From: Takakia lepidozioides
Lineage: Eukaryota > Streptophyta > Takakiopsida > Takakiales > Takakiaceae
Length of the DNA: 64,000 bases
Direction of reading: 5' to 3'
Assembly (NCBI GenBank): GCA_030704615.1
Contig: CM060731.1
Coordinates: forward strand, 64,894,756-64,958,755
This document shows positions 12,236 to 24,700 of this stretch, piece after piece. Position numbers and translations under genes: made by a program. The notes under the pieces are model-generated. The model was not told the DNA's origin. It ran no database searches and was given only the letters and a program-made list of their open reading frames with translations. How positions within the stretch are numbered: position 1 is the stretch's first letter; each line of letters starts with the position of its first letter.

Positions 12236-12357
12236 AAATCTCCTCGCGGCATTGCCGTAAAATCTAGAAATTACCTTAAGTTGTGTGGGAGTGTTTTGTT
12301 GTAAAGAAAACAAGTATCCAGCATCCGCGATTTTACGGCAATGCCACGAGGAGATTT
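12236..12357. mobile_element. Foldback hairpin, MITE-like
   Basis: Two 29-bp arms (12236-12264 and 12329-12357) are reverse complements with one mismatch; the core is GGCATTGCCGTAAAATC. A 64-bp loop separates them. No target-site duplication is certain. It could be a tiny foldback transposon or a small-RNA precursor. Confidence 0.7.
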
Positions 12358-12774
12358 ACAATTCAATTGAATTGTAATCTATAATTTTTAACTTATTTAT
12401 GGATATAATATATATAATGCAAAGTTATACTATACACATATGAGAGTATAACCTAAAAATACATGTTGCCCATCTATTCTTGCTATTCTTGCTGCCCCTC
12501 TATCTTGTGCCCATGAGGAAATGGTGGAGTTGTTGTGAAGCCAGCCTCAGCGAGAGAGGGAGAGAGATCAGCAGCTTCCTGCGATTCACTGGCAAAAGAA
12601 ACATGGCGGGCTCTAAAGGAAATAGACAAAATCAAACCTGACAATTGATGAAAGGCTTCCCCCGCATCATCATGTAGTCCCCTGGCTAGTATTTGAAGTT
12701 GGGATGTGTGTTCCATACAGAGTTTAATATATCAAACTCTTATACGTTGATACTCTTAGATCTAAATAAGTACT

Positions 12775-13335
12775 GTCTTTCTGAGCTCTTGTATAGCCAT
12801 GGATTCCTGTGCGAACAAATTCTCTTCTGTTGATAAGTTGGATGAAAAGTAGAAGATTTGATGGGTATTTGGGAACACATTAGACAGGCTGGAGCAGTGT
12901 TTCTTTTTTCACTTTTCCAAAATCGCAGGCAGGGCGACATGTAGATTCTACCCAGTGAGAATAACGAGGTGGCATAGTTAGGAAAGTGGCTATATTACAG
13001 GTGTCATATTTTAACAGGTCCACGTAGGACAAATCTGGCTCCTGATATTTGACCATTGGAGGTTTCTGGCGATTTTTTTAATTTTTACTCCCGTAATTCC
13101 TTAATAAAGTAGCCGACCCATTTTCCAGGTCGAAATCTGGCGTTTTTTTGCCAAAAACACTGGGGTGGAGCTTGCAACTTCTAAGATCTAAATAACTTAA
13201 CTTAAGTACTGTCTTTCTGAGCTCTTGTATAGCCATGGATTCCTGTGCGAACAGATTCTCTTCTGCTGGTAAGTTGGATGAAAAGTAGAAGATTTGATGA
13301 CTGGGTATCTTGGGGAACAGATAAGACAGGCTGCA
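12775..13335. repeat. Direct duplication, two ~130-bp copies
   Basis: About 12775-12905 and 13203-13335 are nearly identical (for example TACTGTCTTTCTGAGCTCTT and ATAGCCATGGATTCCTGTGC in both). The copies are about 430 bp apart. Open frames here carry no family signal. Confidence 0.8.
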
Positions 13336-13489
13336 GCTTGTCAGCTTCAAGGAGTGGATTCTCGGAGCTTTTGTCACTACCTTATCACCTATCCACAATA
13401 TTCCATTGCCTTTCTATAGCCACCACTGATGCTTACCATTCAACTATAAAGAGAGGTCACGATTCATCATACTGTACCTTCTCTTAGTG

Positions 13490-14789
13490 TTTATCATCTA
13501 GTCCTTCTATTGCAGTATTTTCTCTTTTCTTGAAAATTGTTGTTCTTGAAGGCGTTGGTGCTTCCTGGCCCGTGCGCTATAAGGATGGTTTGAAGGACCA
13601 TATATCGGTTTGCAATCTCTTTTTGGGCTCTCAAACCTTTCTTTGCAATTTTTTTTCATGGCTCTCAATATATTACATTATGTTTCATTCATAGTTCCAC
13701 TAGTTTGACAAATTGATATTGTGTTGAAAATCACCACCTCCATTTGCTATTACCTCATAGACGGGACCTCTTTATTATGGTTTTGAAATCTCAAAAGTTG
13801 TCTTTAGTGTCATTTGCATCTTCATGAGGCCTCCAACAAACAATATGAATATTGTTTCAGTGGACTAAAATAATTACTCTTTCCCAAACTTGTACATTAT
13901 AAATGTAGTCTACAAAGTAGTCAATAAGTACCACCCATGTGATGTATGGTTCAAATTGTGGATATATATCGTGGCTATTACCATGGATCAGCAACCTTAG
14001 TTGAAACCTTAGTTGATTTGATGAAAAAATATTGATGGGTTAAATTTTTTGAACCTCCACTCTATATTCTAGTTGGATATAGCGTTGAGTGCTACCTAGG
14101 TGATTATGGGCTCAAAATTTGGTTGGCGCAATTTGATTTGATTTGTAATGAGTTTATGAATGTGAATTGTGGGTGTTTTTTTCCAGAATGTTGTGTTGGA
14201 ACGCAATAGAATGACATCGCTCCTGACTCCCACCATGTCTTGTCTTGCTTTTCAGCTTGTGGTACATCTTCTCTGTACTATGCCTCTTAGTAAAGTTTAA
14301 AGGTAGTTGCTTGCATTTGACAAAACAATATCATGGTTGGTCCTAGCCTTAGACATAATATATGAACAACAGTAGAACCTCGAAGGGCATTATATAACTT
14401 AGCTAGTTAGAACAACTTATGAATACAAACTGATAATACAAAATAGAAATGATAATCTTCATAGTGGTAGAGATAACAATCAAGTATTCACTTGATTTGT
14501 GTGGATGAATGAGTTATGCATTAATTCTTCAATTGATAAATAGAGCCCACTCTTGAAAGTGGACAAGACTTGGAAGGGCAAGAGATCTTTTTTTATGCTA
14601 ACTTTGATTGACCTTGTCTCCCTTCAACTGATAGCATAATATTTGAATAAGGTGTAATGACAAGGATTCTCTTGGAGTAGTCATCTGAAAACGTTTGAAA
14701 CTAACAAGATGCTCATTATGTATATATGTATATATATAGAGATAGATAGATATGTCAATTTTCTAAAACAGAACCATGACACAAGGAGA
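13490..14789. other. Non-genic stretch upstream of the BURP gene
   Basis: No coding signal. TATATATGTATATATATAGA-like sequence at about 14718-14742 lies 50-70 bp before the chosen ATG of the BURP gene and might include its TATA box. That is unproven. Confidence 0.35.
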
Positions 14790-16480
14790 ATGGTGGTGCA
14801 GTTGTTGATGGTCTGGCAAGGTTTGCATGGAGCTGCTTGTATTCGTGAGATCAGTCAACCTACATCGACATCTCAAGTTGTATTGGCAGAGAGGTACTGG
14901 AAGCAAGTCTTGCCATGCCTAGAAATGTCAAGCGAGATACGAGAAGCTATCTCCCCTCTCTCTGCTTTCGCCATCTCCCAATACTCCCAACAGCCTCCCT
15001 CTTTGCAAGAATTATGCAAAGTCGGAGAATTGTTTTGCGATTATCGTACATATGCAGACTCCATATCAAAAGTGCAAACAGAAAGTGCTTTTTCCTCTCC
15101 TTCACGGGTTGGCTTCTTATTGGTAGGCGGTCACGACGCGATTCAGGAATTTATAAGGAGAGCTGAGGTAGAAGCGAAAGAATTAGACTTGCAGGTTCCT
15201 ATCGGAGCACGTGATGCAAACTCCGAACATAACGCCGTCTCCTCTGCACGGACTGAATTCTACTTGGAAAGCCGTCACGATACGATTCATGAATTAAGGG
15301 AAGTTGAATCCAACGAAAATGCAGTCGGGTTGTGGTTTAAACGACAGGACGTGGTCGAAGATAGCACGCTGACACTAACCATGGAAAGGCCATTAAATCC
15401 AATGGGATCTGGTAGACCATTTTTGCCACGAGAGCTCGTTACTGAGCACACGTTTCCATCCAACTTCCATGGCGTACCCACCATTTTGCGTCTGGTACAA
15501 TCCAAACACAATATCAATATATAATCAAATGAGTTTTAAAAAAACATTGATAGGGCAGACATGCAATGCATAAGTGACGTAATCCAATGTCATATGTTAT
15601 CAAAAGTCTGCACTTTGATCAAGTTATTTGTATGGGGTGTTCATCAATGCAGTGCCAATTTATCCTAAATGGCTTGAAACATTTGAATATCTTTAGGATG
15701 CAGGAGTGTTTGGCCTATATAGCTATGATCAGATGTTTGTCATGATGATTTCATACTACATGAGACTACCAGCCAAACTTACATAGGGTGACTGAGCTTA
15801 AAGTACTTGATTTGAACATTGTATGTTAGTGCAATATGCTAAATTAATTATTGACATCTTTTATGTTGTTATATGTTGTGAAGCTTGGCATTCCCAGTGG
15901 ATCTCTTTTGGCGAAGGAGATATTTCTAACTATTGATACTTGCAACATAACTAAGGATCCGGTTAATTTACTGCATGGCAAGCAAGGAGGGTGTGCTAAG
16001 TCAGTGGAAGAGTTGGTCGACATGGCGAAGTCCATTGTTGGAGATCACATGGAAATTCTTCCTAGGGCCTCGCCTCCTCCATCAAATCGAAACGTCGATC
16101 CTAAGTCGCCTTATATAATTTCCACAGTCAAAGTACTTGCTGTAGATCTCATAACTACATCAACATCTAAATACATGGTTTGTCATGACGACTATTTGAT
16201 GTACATCTCTTCCGTATTTTACTGCCACTATGTTCCCACCACTGAAATCTATACTGCCAAACTACTCACGAATGAGGGTGTTACGGAAGCGGTGTTCGTC
16301 TGCCACTTTGACACTAGTGTATGGGCTTCTACCCATCCAGGCTTGAAGTACCTTGGCACCAAACCTGGTGAGAGCGAAGCTTGCCACTGGTTAGTTGGGG
16401 CGCACGTTTTTGTATCTACACCAGAAGGCAGACACTGGGGAGCAGCAGAGAGAACAAGTTGCAGGGCGGCCGTTTATTAG
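14790..16480 (+). CDS. BURP-domain protein, polygalacturonase beta-subunit-like
   Basis: Two exons, 14790-15494 and 15884-16480, join in phase 0 (donor CTG|GTACAA, acceptor GTGAAG|CTTGG) to give 433 aa. The N-terminal region has R-Y-W-K-Q-V-L-P, I-S-P-L-S-A-F-A and L-C-K-V-G-E-L-F-C, typical of PG1-beta proteins. These are non-catalytic cell-wall proteins. The BURP domain runs from about residue 190 to 420: W-F-K-R, F-L-P-R-E-L-V, then G-G-C-A-K-S-V-E-E-L-V, and the four CH pairs as CH-x12-CH-x24-CH-x25-CH (the family norm is about CH-x10-CH-x25-CH-x25-CH). The ATG at 14790 is followed by a short hydrophobic run (VVQLLMVW) that could be a weak signal peptide; an upstream in-frame ATG at 14709 is less likely. 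The family's FxxY repeat region is not evident. It looks intact. Confidence 0.8.
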
Positions 16481-17387
16481 AGCTAATAAATTGCCAGCCA
16501 GTGAATAAGTGATTGGGGATGGCTCCACCTAGCTTAGAATGTACATACTTTGGGCTAGATCAAGACAAGATGAATGACATGGCGCAGAGGGGGATATGTA
16601 AACACCCGGCGGCCATCGAAATCCTTAGTAGTTTGTCTCTTCTATATCAAACTTGGTAGATAGCAGCCAGTGTGCACGTGATACAAACGGTGGGCATTAA
16701 AAGGCCGGCAAGCTTGTTTCACGAATGTGAGCTGAAGCTCAAGAGACTGGTACTGACTTCTATGAAGGAAGCTTGATTTTCTGGAGTAAAGTGTGGCTGC
16801 AGTATGAATGTCCAGCATGTGTTGAGCGACTTTGAGTGATGTGATGGTCTAGGTGATGCAGTATTCCAGCATGGTGTGTCTCTTCCTGCAGGAATAACCA
16901 TGTCACCAAGCATGTAGTTAGTTACTAGCTTATACCACTACAGGCTGAGAGAAAGACTATAGTGTGAGAGTATCTATGTCAATCTGAACACACTGATTTG
17001 GTTGACATGTATGCACTATGGGAGGCTGTGTAATGTAAACCCTTGTGCATGCCACACTCGTCTCTCGGCCGAGTTCCCGCACGCTGCATAATCGCATCTT
17101 TGTATCATACGGCTGTGAAGAAGCCCTGTGACCACCCAGTATCTTGTGCTTGTGTGCTGTGCGTTATCCCGATATGTTTCTGCAGTCTTGAAGCTCGTGA
17201 GCGATAGTTTGGAAGGGCTTATGCAGAGGGGCGGACTTAGTTTTCGGTAGGAAGAAGGATCAGGATGTTACAGAACGGTGGAGAAATGCGGAGGAACATT
17301 CGTGTGTTGCCCAGTTGTATAACCAACGCCTCGCTGCAGAATGCTAATGGAGGTGCCGAGGAAGCTGCGGGAAAGGAGAAGCGCTGA
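16481..17387. other. Non-genic stretch
   Basis: 3' flank of the BURP gene. No gene or clear repeat seen. Confidence 0.45.
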
Positions 17388-17573
17388 CAGGTCACTTCCA
17401 CTTGTGTTCTCAATGCATGTGCCAGCCTAGGAGCCCTGGAAAAGGGTAAACTGGTCCGCACTGATGTCATCAAAGCTTGAAGTGCACCAGATGTGATTCT
17501 GGAGACTGCCCTTGCTGACATGTATGCGGTAGCATGAAGGATGCACATCAAATTTTTGCGAGTATGGCTGAAC
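17388..17573 (+). pseudogene. PPR protein fragment
   Basis: Reads C-V-L-N-A-C-A-S-L-G-A-L-E-K-G-K-L-V, then a stop in place of G in I-K-A-G, then S-A-P-D-V-I-L-E-T-A-L-A-D-M-Y-A, then a frameshift and S-M-K-D-A-H-Q-I-F. This is one decayed PLS triplet related to the PPR gene at 39.4-41.1 kb. A stop and a frameshift in 60 codons rule out function. Confidence 0.75.
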
Positions 17574-17725
17574 TATCGGGAAGCCTCTGGGAAGGGGCAA
17601 GTTTGGCGATGTTTATCTTTCCTGGGACAGACGAGTATGTATCTCGTATTCACCTTCTTAGAGCATTGTTTGAGCTCTAGGGACCCCAAGGTAATGGAGT
17701 ACAGACACATCTCATATTTACTGCA

Positions 17726-17947
17726 TTGCAAGTTTGTGGGCATGCTACGCACAAAGGCGCTATGGCACATCATGGATCGCTTGAGCTGCTTACGGCATGC
17801 CTGGCTGTTGCCGGATATCGCATCCCGCCGCAAGTCAATGTGCTGGAGTATGCCATTGATGCTGTCGACGCTCTGGGATCAGACCGTAGTGGGATTTTCT
17901 CAGTGAAGGGAAAGAAAAATGTCCCGGTCTTATCAGATCGGCACTAA
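17726..17947 (+). pseudogene. ABCG (half-size) transporter fragment
   Basis: The frame reads G-A-M-A-H-H-G-S-L-E-L-L, then G-Y-R-I-P-P-Q-V-N-V-L-E-Y-A-I-D-A-V. In plant ABCG transporters this is the segment after the H-loop: the (V)-x-H-x-G-S-L strand, then the R-I-P-x-x-x-N-P-L-E-Y-A linker to the membrane domain. The nucleotide-binding motifs upstream and membrane helices downstream are absent, and the frame ends at 17947. A fragment; class from motif memory. Confidence 0.5.
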
Positions 17948-18737
17948 GCCCAATTGTTATGGATCCTGTCTTGTTGTACTTGGCTTGTGATGGAGGAAAG
18001 ATTTTTATGTGGAAGATTTGAAGAGCTAGTTGAGAGATGTATGTTCACACATTGTTCTACTCGTGGAAATAGGACCGACACTGAGTTGCCACGACCAAAT
18101 ATGTGGACCTGGAGAGGCCAATCTCGAATTTGATGGCTTGCCAGCGATAGTGTTAGCAGCCTGTCTATGAAGTGGGTTATTGGGGGGCGAAACGACAGAC
18201 GAACAAGGGTTGCGGGCTAATCCTTGAAAAACCTCAACCCAGACACGAATTCAAAATCGTTGACATCGTGTCCGAATGCGAGGAGGATGCAGAGATTAGC
18301 GTGCAGGCTTGGTTCAAACTGCTGGAATGCACTCCAACTCTGAACACTACCACTCAGTGCAGTGCGATTGGCGTTGGCCATGCTGAGGCAGTGACAAGAT
18401 TTGTCAAACTAGGTACCCTTTCTTTACCAATACCAATAATATGGGCAAGAAGATAGCAAGGACTAGATGGACCAATAGAAGGAGAGATAATAGATGAAAG
18501 ATAATTGATCTGCTTGAATTACAATGAAGAACACTCCCAACCACCTGATGAAGATGTATCAACAAGTCAAGGAACCCAATACAATTCTCAGGCAAAAACA
18601 ATGTTTATTTCTCAGCTTGGAGCCATGAAGCGATGGCCGGCAAGAAGGGAAGCCCCAAATTCTATGTAATGTTTAATTAATTGACAAATTCTTGTCCTCC
18701 CAATTTGACGCACCAAGCCAGGTTGGAGACAAAATAA
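17948..18737. other. Intergenic, 3' flank of PSME4
   Basis: A short open frame at 18172-18456 (plus) shows no motif I recognise. The remainder should contain the PSME4 3' UTR on the minus strand. Confidence 0.4.
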
Positions 18738-21700
18738 TCAGGCAAAATAGGATGCTGAAGAAGTCAGATCACTCAATACCTGTGCAGGCACAAACAGCAA
18801 GGTCAAGCATTATCATAGTCAGGTATACACTTTGGCATTCAAGTTAGTAATCTAGATGCAATAATGATGCCCGAAAACAAAGCACGAGATCTTCAAGACC
18901 GGACTTGCTAGACATTGATGGGAAGCATTGTCCAGTGCAAACCATAGCTGAAGCCACAAATGACAAGAACATCATGTTTATGACCATGAGCACAAGGCAA
19001 GCTGCAAGTATTACTTCCAATTGCTCTTCACTAAACGAGGTCTTCTGGAGCATCCATGTGTCAGAATGCGTGCGGCGAAATTCAGCAATAGTTTTCATCA
19101 CAGTGATGCGCATGGGTGCAGGTTCCCGGTTGAATATTGCCAGCTGTGTCACAATCTCTGGAAGCCACCTGAAACATCCAAATAATTTTGCAGTCGACAT
19201 TTAGATGCGCACTCATTCTCATATAACATGGGCTAGTTCACAATGCTAAAAGTGATCCATTGTTCATCAGGTATAATAGGAATCCAAGATCCACAATGAT
19301 TGCAGCCAGTGAATCAGCAACTACTTACCTGGGCATATCATAAGGCACAGACAACACACACGCCGCAAGCCCCAGCACATGTCCATGAATGGCTGCAATG
19401 TTCAATGCAGATCTGCTTGTTGCTTTTGTTCTGCAACCCACCCTTTGGATCAGCATGCACTCCACATGCATACTCCTAACAGTAGAAGGGATGTGCAGGG
19501 CCAAGTAGAGCAAACCTGCTTTTAGTATTACGGGGAGCCTGAATAGAGAGTGCAGCAGCCAATGCCTGCTTGCGAAATGCCTCAGCCAAGTCACTATCAA
19601 TTCCCTTCATCATACCAGCCAGTGTCTTTGCTGCTAACTCCCTTACCTGCACCACATCACAGGTTATTCTTGGGCAAACTCGTGAGTATGTGATGTGAAA
19701 AGGCCACAGAAACAGTGACATTGTGGCCGTTGATAAGCATAGACTACTACATTACCTCAAGTTGAGGATCAGACAGAAGCTCTTGCACTTGACTCCACAA
19801 TGACACCATCACTTTGCCCACCAGGATGAAAGTATGCCTGCATAAATAAGTCAAAACCACCAGAACTTAATAACCTTGATTTACCTTTTGCCCTTTTGGA
19901 GCTAACACAGCCAAAAAAAATTTACTCTACAGTCTGTTCGAGCCTTTCAGATACCATGAGAGATTTGAGGGGGATGTGGTCCTTTGCACAAGTGTGATAA
20001 TGGTTATACTCTCAAACCTATGTCAAAAATCAAGAAATTCCCAAGCGTGCCACAAAACAACAGGTTGCCGCACCTGTACACCAGAGATTGTAGGAAGGTC
20101 AAGGCTGCAACCCGTGTGTGCCAGTTAGCATCAGATGCAGCAGCAAGCACTGCAGCAACAGCTGCACCCACTTGCTCACTCTCAAAAGGTGCAGCTGAGC
20201 TTAGAAGCTGCAAAGCTCCTTTCGCTAAGGCTGCCAGCTCCTTGTCTGACGTGTCCTGTTCTCTCCAAAACATAACCCTTATGTCACACCACCACCTCTT
20301 TGAACAACCTGCAAAGGCAAGACTTCTGCAGAGCTGTCTGTTGCCACACTGAAGCAGCTGCATATCTAAATAACCAGCAGATAACATTAATACTACGGTA
20401 TCCAGTCCATGAAAAAGATAATTTGGATGTTGACCACTGCCACTGAGCTGCAAGTGAAGCACTCAACATAAAACTCACACTGACTTTCTGCAGCAGAGCC
20501 CAAAACGTCATTCCAACACACCCTGCAGGCTAATTGCCAACCTAGTCAAATGATATGAAGGACTCACCTGCACAGAGAGGATAGGATGAAGAAGCCCCAC
20601 AACCACTCTGTTGAGAGGCACTGCCCTGCCAGACTTGACACTTGCAATCAAAAAGTGGAGTGCCTGATTCATGCAACCAAACCACACAGACCAGTAGTTG
20701 GAATTCCATACCCACAGGGACAAGAAGAGGCACATCAATAGAAGAAACCCATTTCTGGTCATTACCGTCTCCATCCATTTGGAAGCAGCTTCAATCTCTA
20801 TTTCATCCACATCACTGCCACCCAAAGCAGCCAGTGCTGTATCCCCCAGTGTTGCGCCAGTCTTTGTTTGGATCTTAGCTGCAGAGGTCGTCGCACCATC
20901 CACCATCTCAGCGCACCATCTTCTCACAATTTCCTCCACAGAGACTCCACTTTCCTCCACAGCCATGTCTGCACTGTCGCCTTGTTCATGCAAGGTTACA
21001 CTCAGGGTAAGGTTTGCACCCACTACGCACATCAGTTTGCCCACTCCTTCACGTACCTGCTTTCCATATCACAAACAATATAGACCAACTGAGAAAAAAA
21101 TTACAAGAACGAGGAGAACAGAATGTTTAATCTATCCAACACTGTTATTCAGTGCTGTAAAAAGACACAGGAAGGTCCCATTCACCCCTCCACCCATGTC
21201 AAGTCTTCTGAACTCAAGTACAAGATGCTTGTGAGCCCAGACTATGCAGTTTTCAACAGAAGAATTTAAAATGTGAGAAACACTGCAGGTACTAAGTGCA
21301 AAGAAATGGGCTGTCTTGCAACATACCTGGGAGGCAGGATGAGTCATGCAGGTCATCAGTTCAGATAACAAGGACGCCTGGTAGAGGTTGTCACTGTTTG
21401 ACCTAGAGGCAGGCAACACTTCCACAATTGCCGCCCGAAGGAACATCAAACGTTTGCTGACCAAGCTGGTAGATGCAGAGGCAGGTGCCAATGGCTCGGC
21501 AAGGCTTTCTAGGATATGGGAACGTAACACAGGAGCCCTGCACCCAGTATGACCCTTTCCAGTTACAGAAAAACGGAGACATGCAGCCCATTCTGGTGCC
21601 GATTCCACTGTTGAATGCAGCAGAGCCCTGTGTAGCAACGGTCGTAACCATACCTTCCACGCATCCACCACACAAACTACATCTGAATGCAGCAAACCAG

Positions 21701-24700
21701 CCATCACCTCTGCAGCAACACACTGCTTGCCGCGATCTTCACCTGCACTCACTGCCTCCTCTACAGGTCCATGCAGTGCATCTAGCACAATCTCTCTGCC
21801 ATCTTGCACAAGACGTTGGAAGAGTTTAGCAAAGCTTGATGAAAATGCCACTCCGTTCATGGAGCTATCCCAAGTCTGAGTGTGGGGCCAGTCACGAAGG
21901 AAGGATGGGAGCAAAGCTGTGAGACCTAATTCTGGCATTGTCCGCAATCCACCTCCTCTAGCACCCCTCCCTTGCCCTTCCGCATAAAGATGATCAAATC
22001 CCAGATTTTCAATTATCTGGTCACCAAACCCCGCTTCATCGAAGGTGGTAGTTACAACGTTGTCCACACATGGAGCACCTGATTCCTCCTTTTGCAAGGT
22101 GTCACAGGTCAACCGATCTGAAGTCATCTTATCTCGAGCTGGTTGCAGAAGCAGCAGTAATGCTGCCACTGACAGTGGCCGCAGTGGTGGGAGTTTGCTT
22201 TTGAGGTTGGTCAGGAACTGTCCTGCATCCACACAAGTGCATCTCGTGCCTTGATTCTTCCTGCTGAGATGGCACACTCTAACCCTTGTTGAAAAGGTCA
22301 TCTCTCTACAGGAAATGAGCATTAAATGATGTGCTGCAGAGGAAGTAAACGTACAGCTAATCTTATAAGAAGAGGACACTCAAACTCGGACAGCTGTAAT
22401 TCATTCCTAGATATCTGCTACTGACCAGTAATGAGTTGTCTAGCCAACAAAAAGGCTTCAGAGGTGGCAGAGTTTGCATCAGCGGCAGGAGGCGAAACCA
22501 ACAAGAGCAGCATCCCTTGTGCCATTAAATTGTACCTGTCATGCCCTTTCCGTTAATTTCAATAAATCTTTGAGCTATTATCCCTGAGGAGGACGCAGGA
22601 AGAATGTGGCATGCAGATGGAAGACAACGTAAATAAGACTAACACTGCCGCACAGGCATCCCGACGTCTAATGCATAACAAACTGTGCCCGCACTACCTA
22701 CCGCCAATGAATATTTGCAGCACCATCAGCGACATGATCTTTGATATGTGAGAGCAATCCAGTATATGTCAATGTCTTTGTTGTGTCTCCTACATTCGAC
22801 AGCGAACTTATGGGAAGTCCTCCATATCGCACATTGAAAACGATAAAAAGCTGCAAAACGCTTCATGGAAAATTATCGGTAAATTATCCAGCCAGAAACA
22901 GACAGAGAGACACATATCTTTCCCTTTGTATTGAAACCCAATCTCGTTGGGAAGACTGCTGGAGCGCAGGTAGGAATAGGATACCCCCAGTAGCTCACAA
23001 ATCAGGAAGAAAATCCAACACATCATGCAGCACAACCCTCAACTACAAAGTGAAACCAACCTCGTTGATAGCAGTCTGAGCTTTGACAGAATCGTGATGA
23101 GAACTGTGGTCAATTAACAGAAACAGATAGTCATTAGAAGGCACTTCATCTACTGCAGCATACATGTTCTTGGTCTTCCGAATTCCCTTTTACTCCCAAG
23201 TAACAGCTACAGACAAGGGTGATTGGCAAGGAATGGAGCAAAGAAAGGGTACCTTTTGAGCAAAGCCACTAAGAAAGACGAAAAAGCACTCCAATCCTGC
23301 ACCCACCAATATCCTTGCATAACAAGACTTGGCACCAAACAAAGCTGCACAGGCTTTGTGTGGCAGATACAAAGCTAACTAAAAACCACTTCTGTAACAT
23401 GAGGTACTACACCATCTTGAGCCATTGAGAACAAGCTGATTCCACACAGCCTTACCCTGAGGCCTAAACTCCCAGGACTACCCAACCAAGCCTTGGTTTG
23501 ACTATGACTTGGGTCCAGTATCAAACATGCATGGAAGCAGTGTCAGATTCACCTCCCTCCCTCATCTGCATGTCCTGTTTGTCCCATGTTTTGGGCGACC
23601 TTATAACTCATTGATCTGGTCATACAGACCCAATGAAACAAAAACAAGCTCCTACCCTCTTTCAATGTAGGCAGACAACCTCTTAATACTTCAACCAAAT
23701 CTGCTCAACACGATCGTGCAAGTGTTCATGCCACTGAAGTAATGCAATGATAATGTTATCAAAGGGCCCTATTAAGGCATCATTTTGGCAGCGATGCATA
23801 CATCTTAGCCACTTAGTCTTCTTCTCTGGTGACATATGAAACTGTGTCCACAACAGAAGCCTGTGCAGATGCAAACCTATGTAACAAAAGCACAGAATTT
23901 CGTGGACAAAAGAATGTGAGCCAGCACCTGCATGAGGTGACGCAGAACAGGTTGAGACATGAGGACTCGACAAGCACCCAACGCAGAATCTTCTATAGCT
24001 TCAGGATCTTGCAAACTCGCAGTCAACAGTGGCATACAGCCACTCACGAGTGAGGGAAAACGTTTTAACGTCTTTCCAAGTATATTCCCTGCAAGTCTGC
24101 ATAAGCAGAACCCTATCCTTAGTTATATGAAAATAGTCAACTGATTTTGAGCCAAATTCTAAGTCTGCTGAAGTTGATACGCACCAACAGAGACTGAGGA
24201 TGAGAGAGGGATAAAGGCCAACTGCAGAGCTCTACCCCTACCACATGTCAAAGCAGCTAGCTGAGAGATGTGATCCCAAGGAGAGAGGCAGGGATGTCGT
24301 AAGAATGAAAGAAACTTCATGATGTCTGCAGGGCGACCTGAACCCACATAGGATAGGGTAGAACAACAGGAAATCCACAACAAACATCGGTCAAAGAGGA
24401 AAAACCAAGACCAAATAAATCATTACAATAGCACGAGGCCAAAGGCCCAATGGACTCAAGGAGAGAGAGAGAAGAGTTCATGACGACTTACAATCGGACT
24501 GCATCATAACGATGCAAAGACAATGCTAGGAGGTCCATTGACAATAAAGCTACATGTGACGGAGCCAAAAAACCATCAATATGTTGATGAAAACAGCGGT
24601 AACCATTCTGTGAAGCTCGGAGGGCATGATGCATATAAACCATTTCCACCACCAACCACCATGGCCTGCATGACCCACAGCCACACCAGTCCTATGTCAG

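Noticed and set aside
17948-18456. Continuation of the ABCG fragment at 18172-18456
   Set aside because: No membrane helices or ABCG motifs could be read in this frame.
18844-19014. Readthrough of PSME4 exon 32 to a TAA at 18844
   Set aside because: The extension has no family similarity, whereas a GTAATA donor at 19014 joined to the exon at 18779 restores the conserved S-Y-F-A terminus in frame.
20698-21234. Long plus-strand open frames opposite PSME4 exons
   Set aside because: Antisense shadows of coding exons with no family motif.
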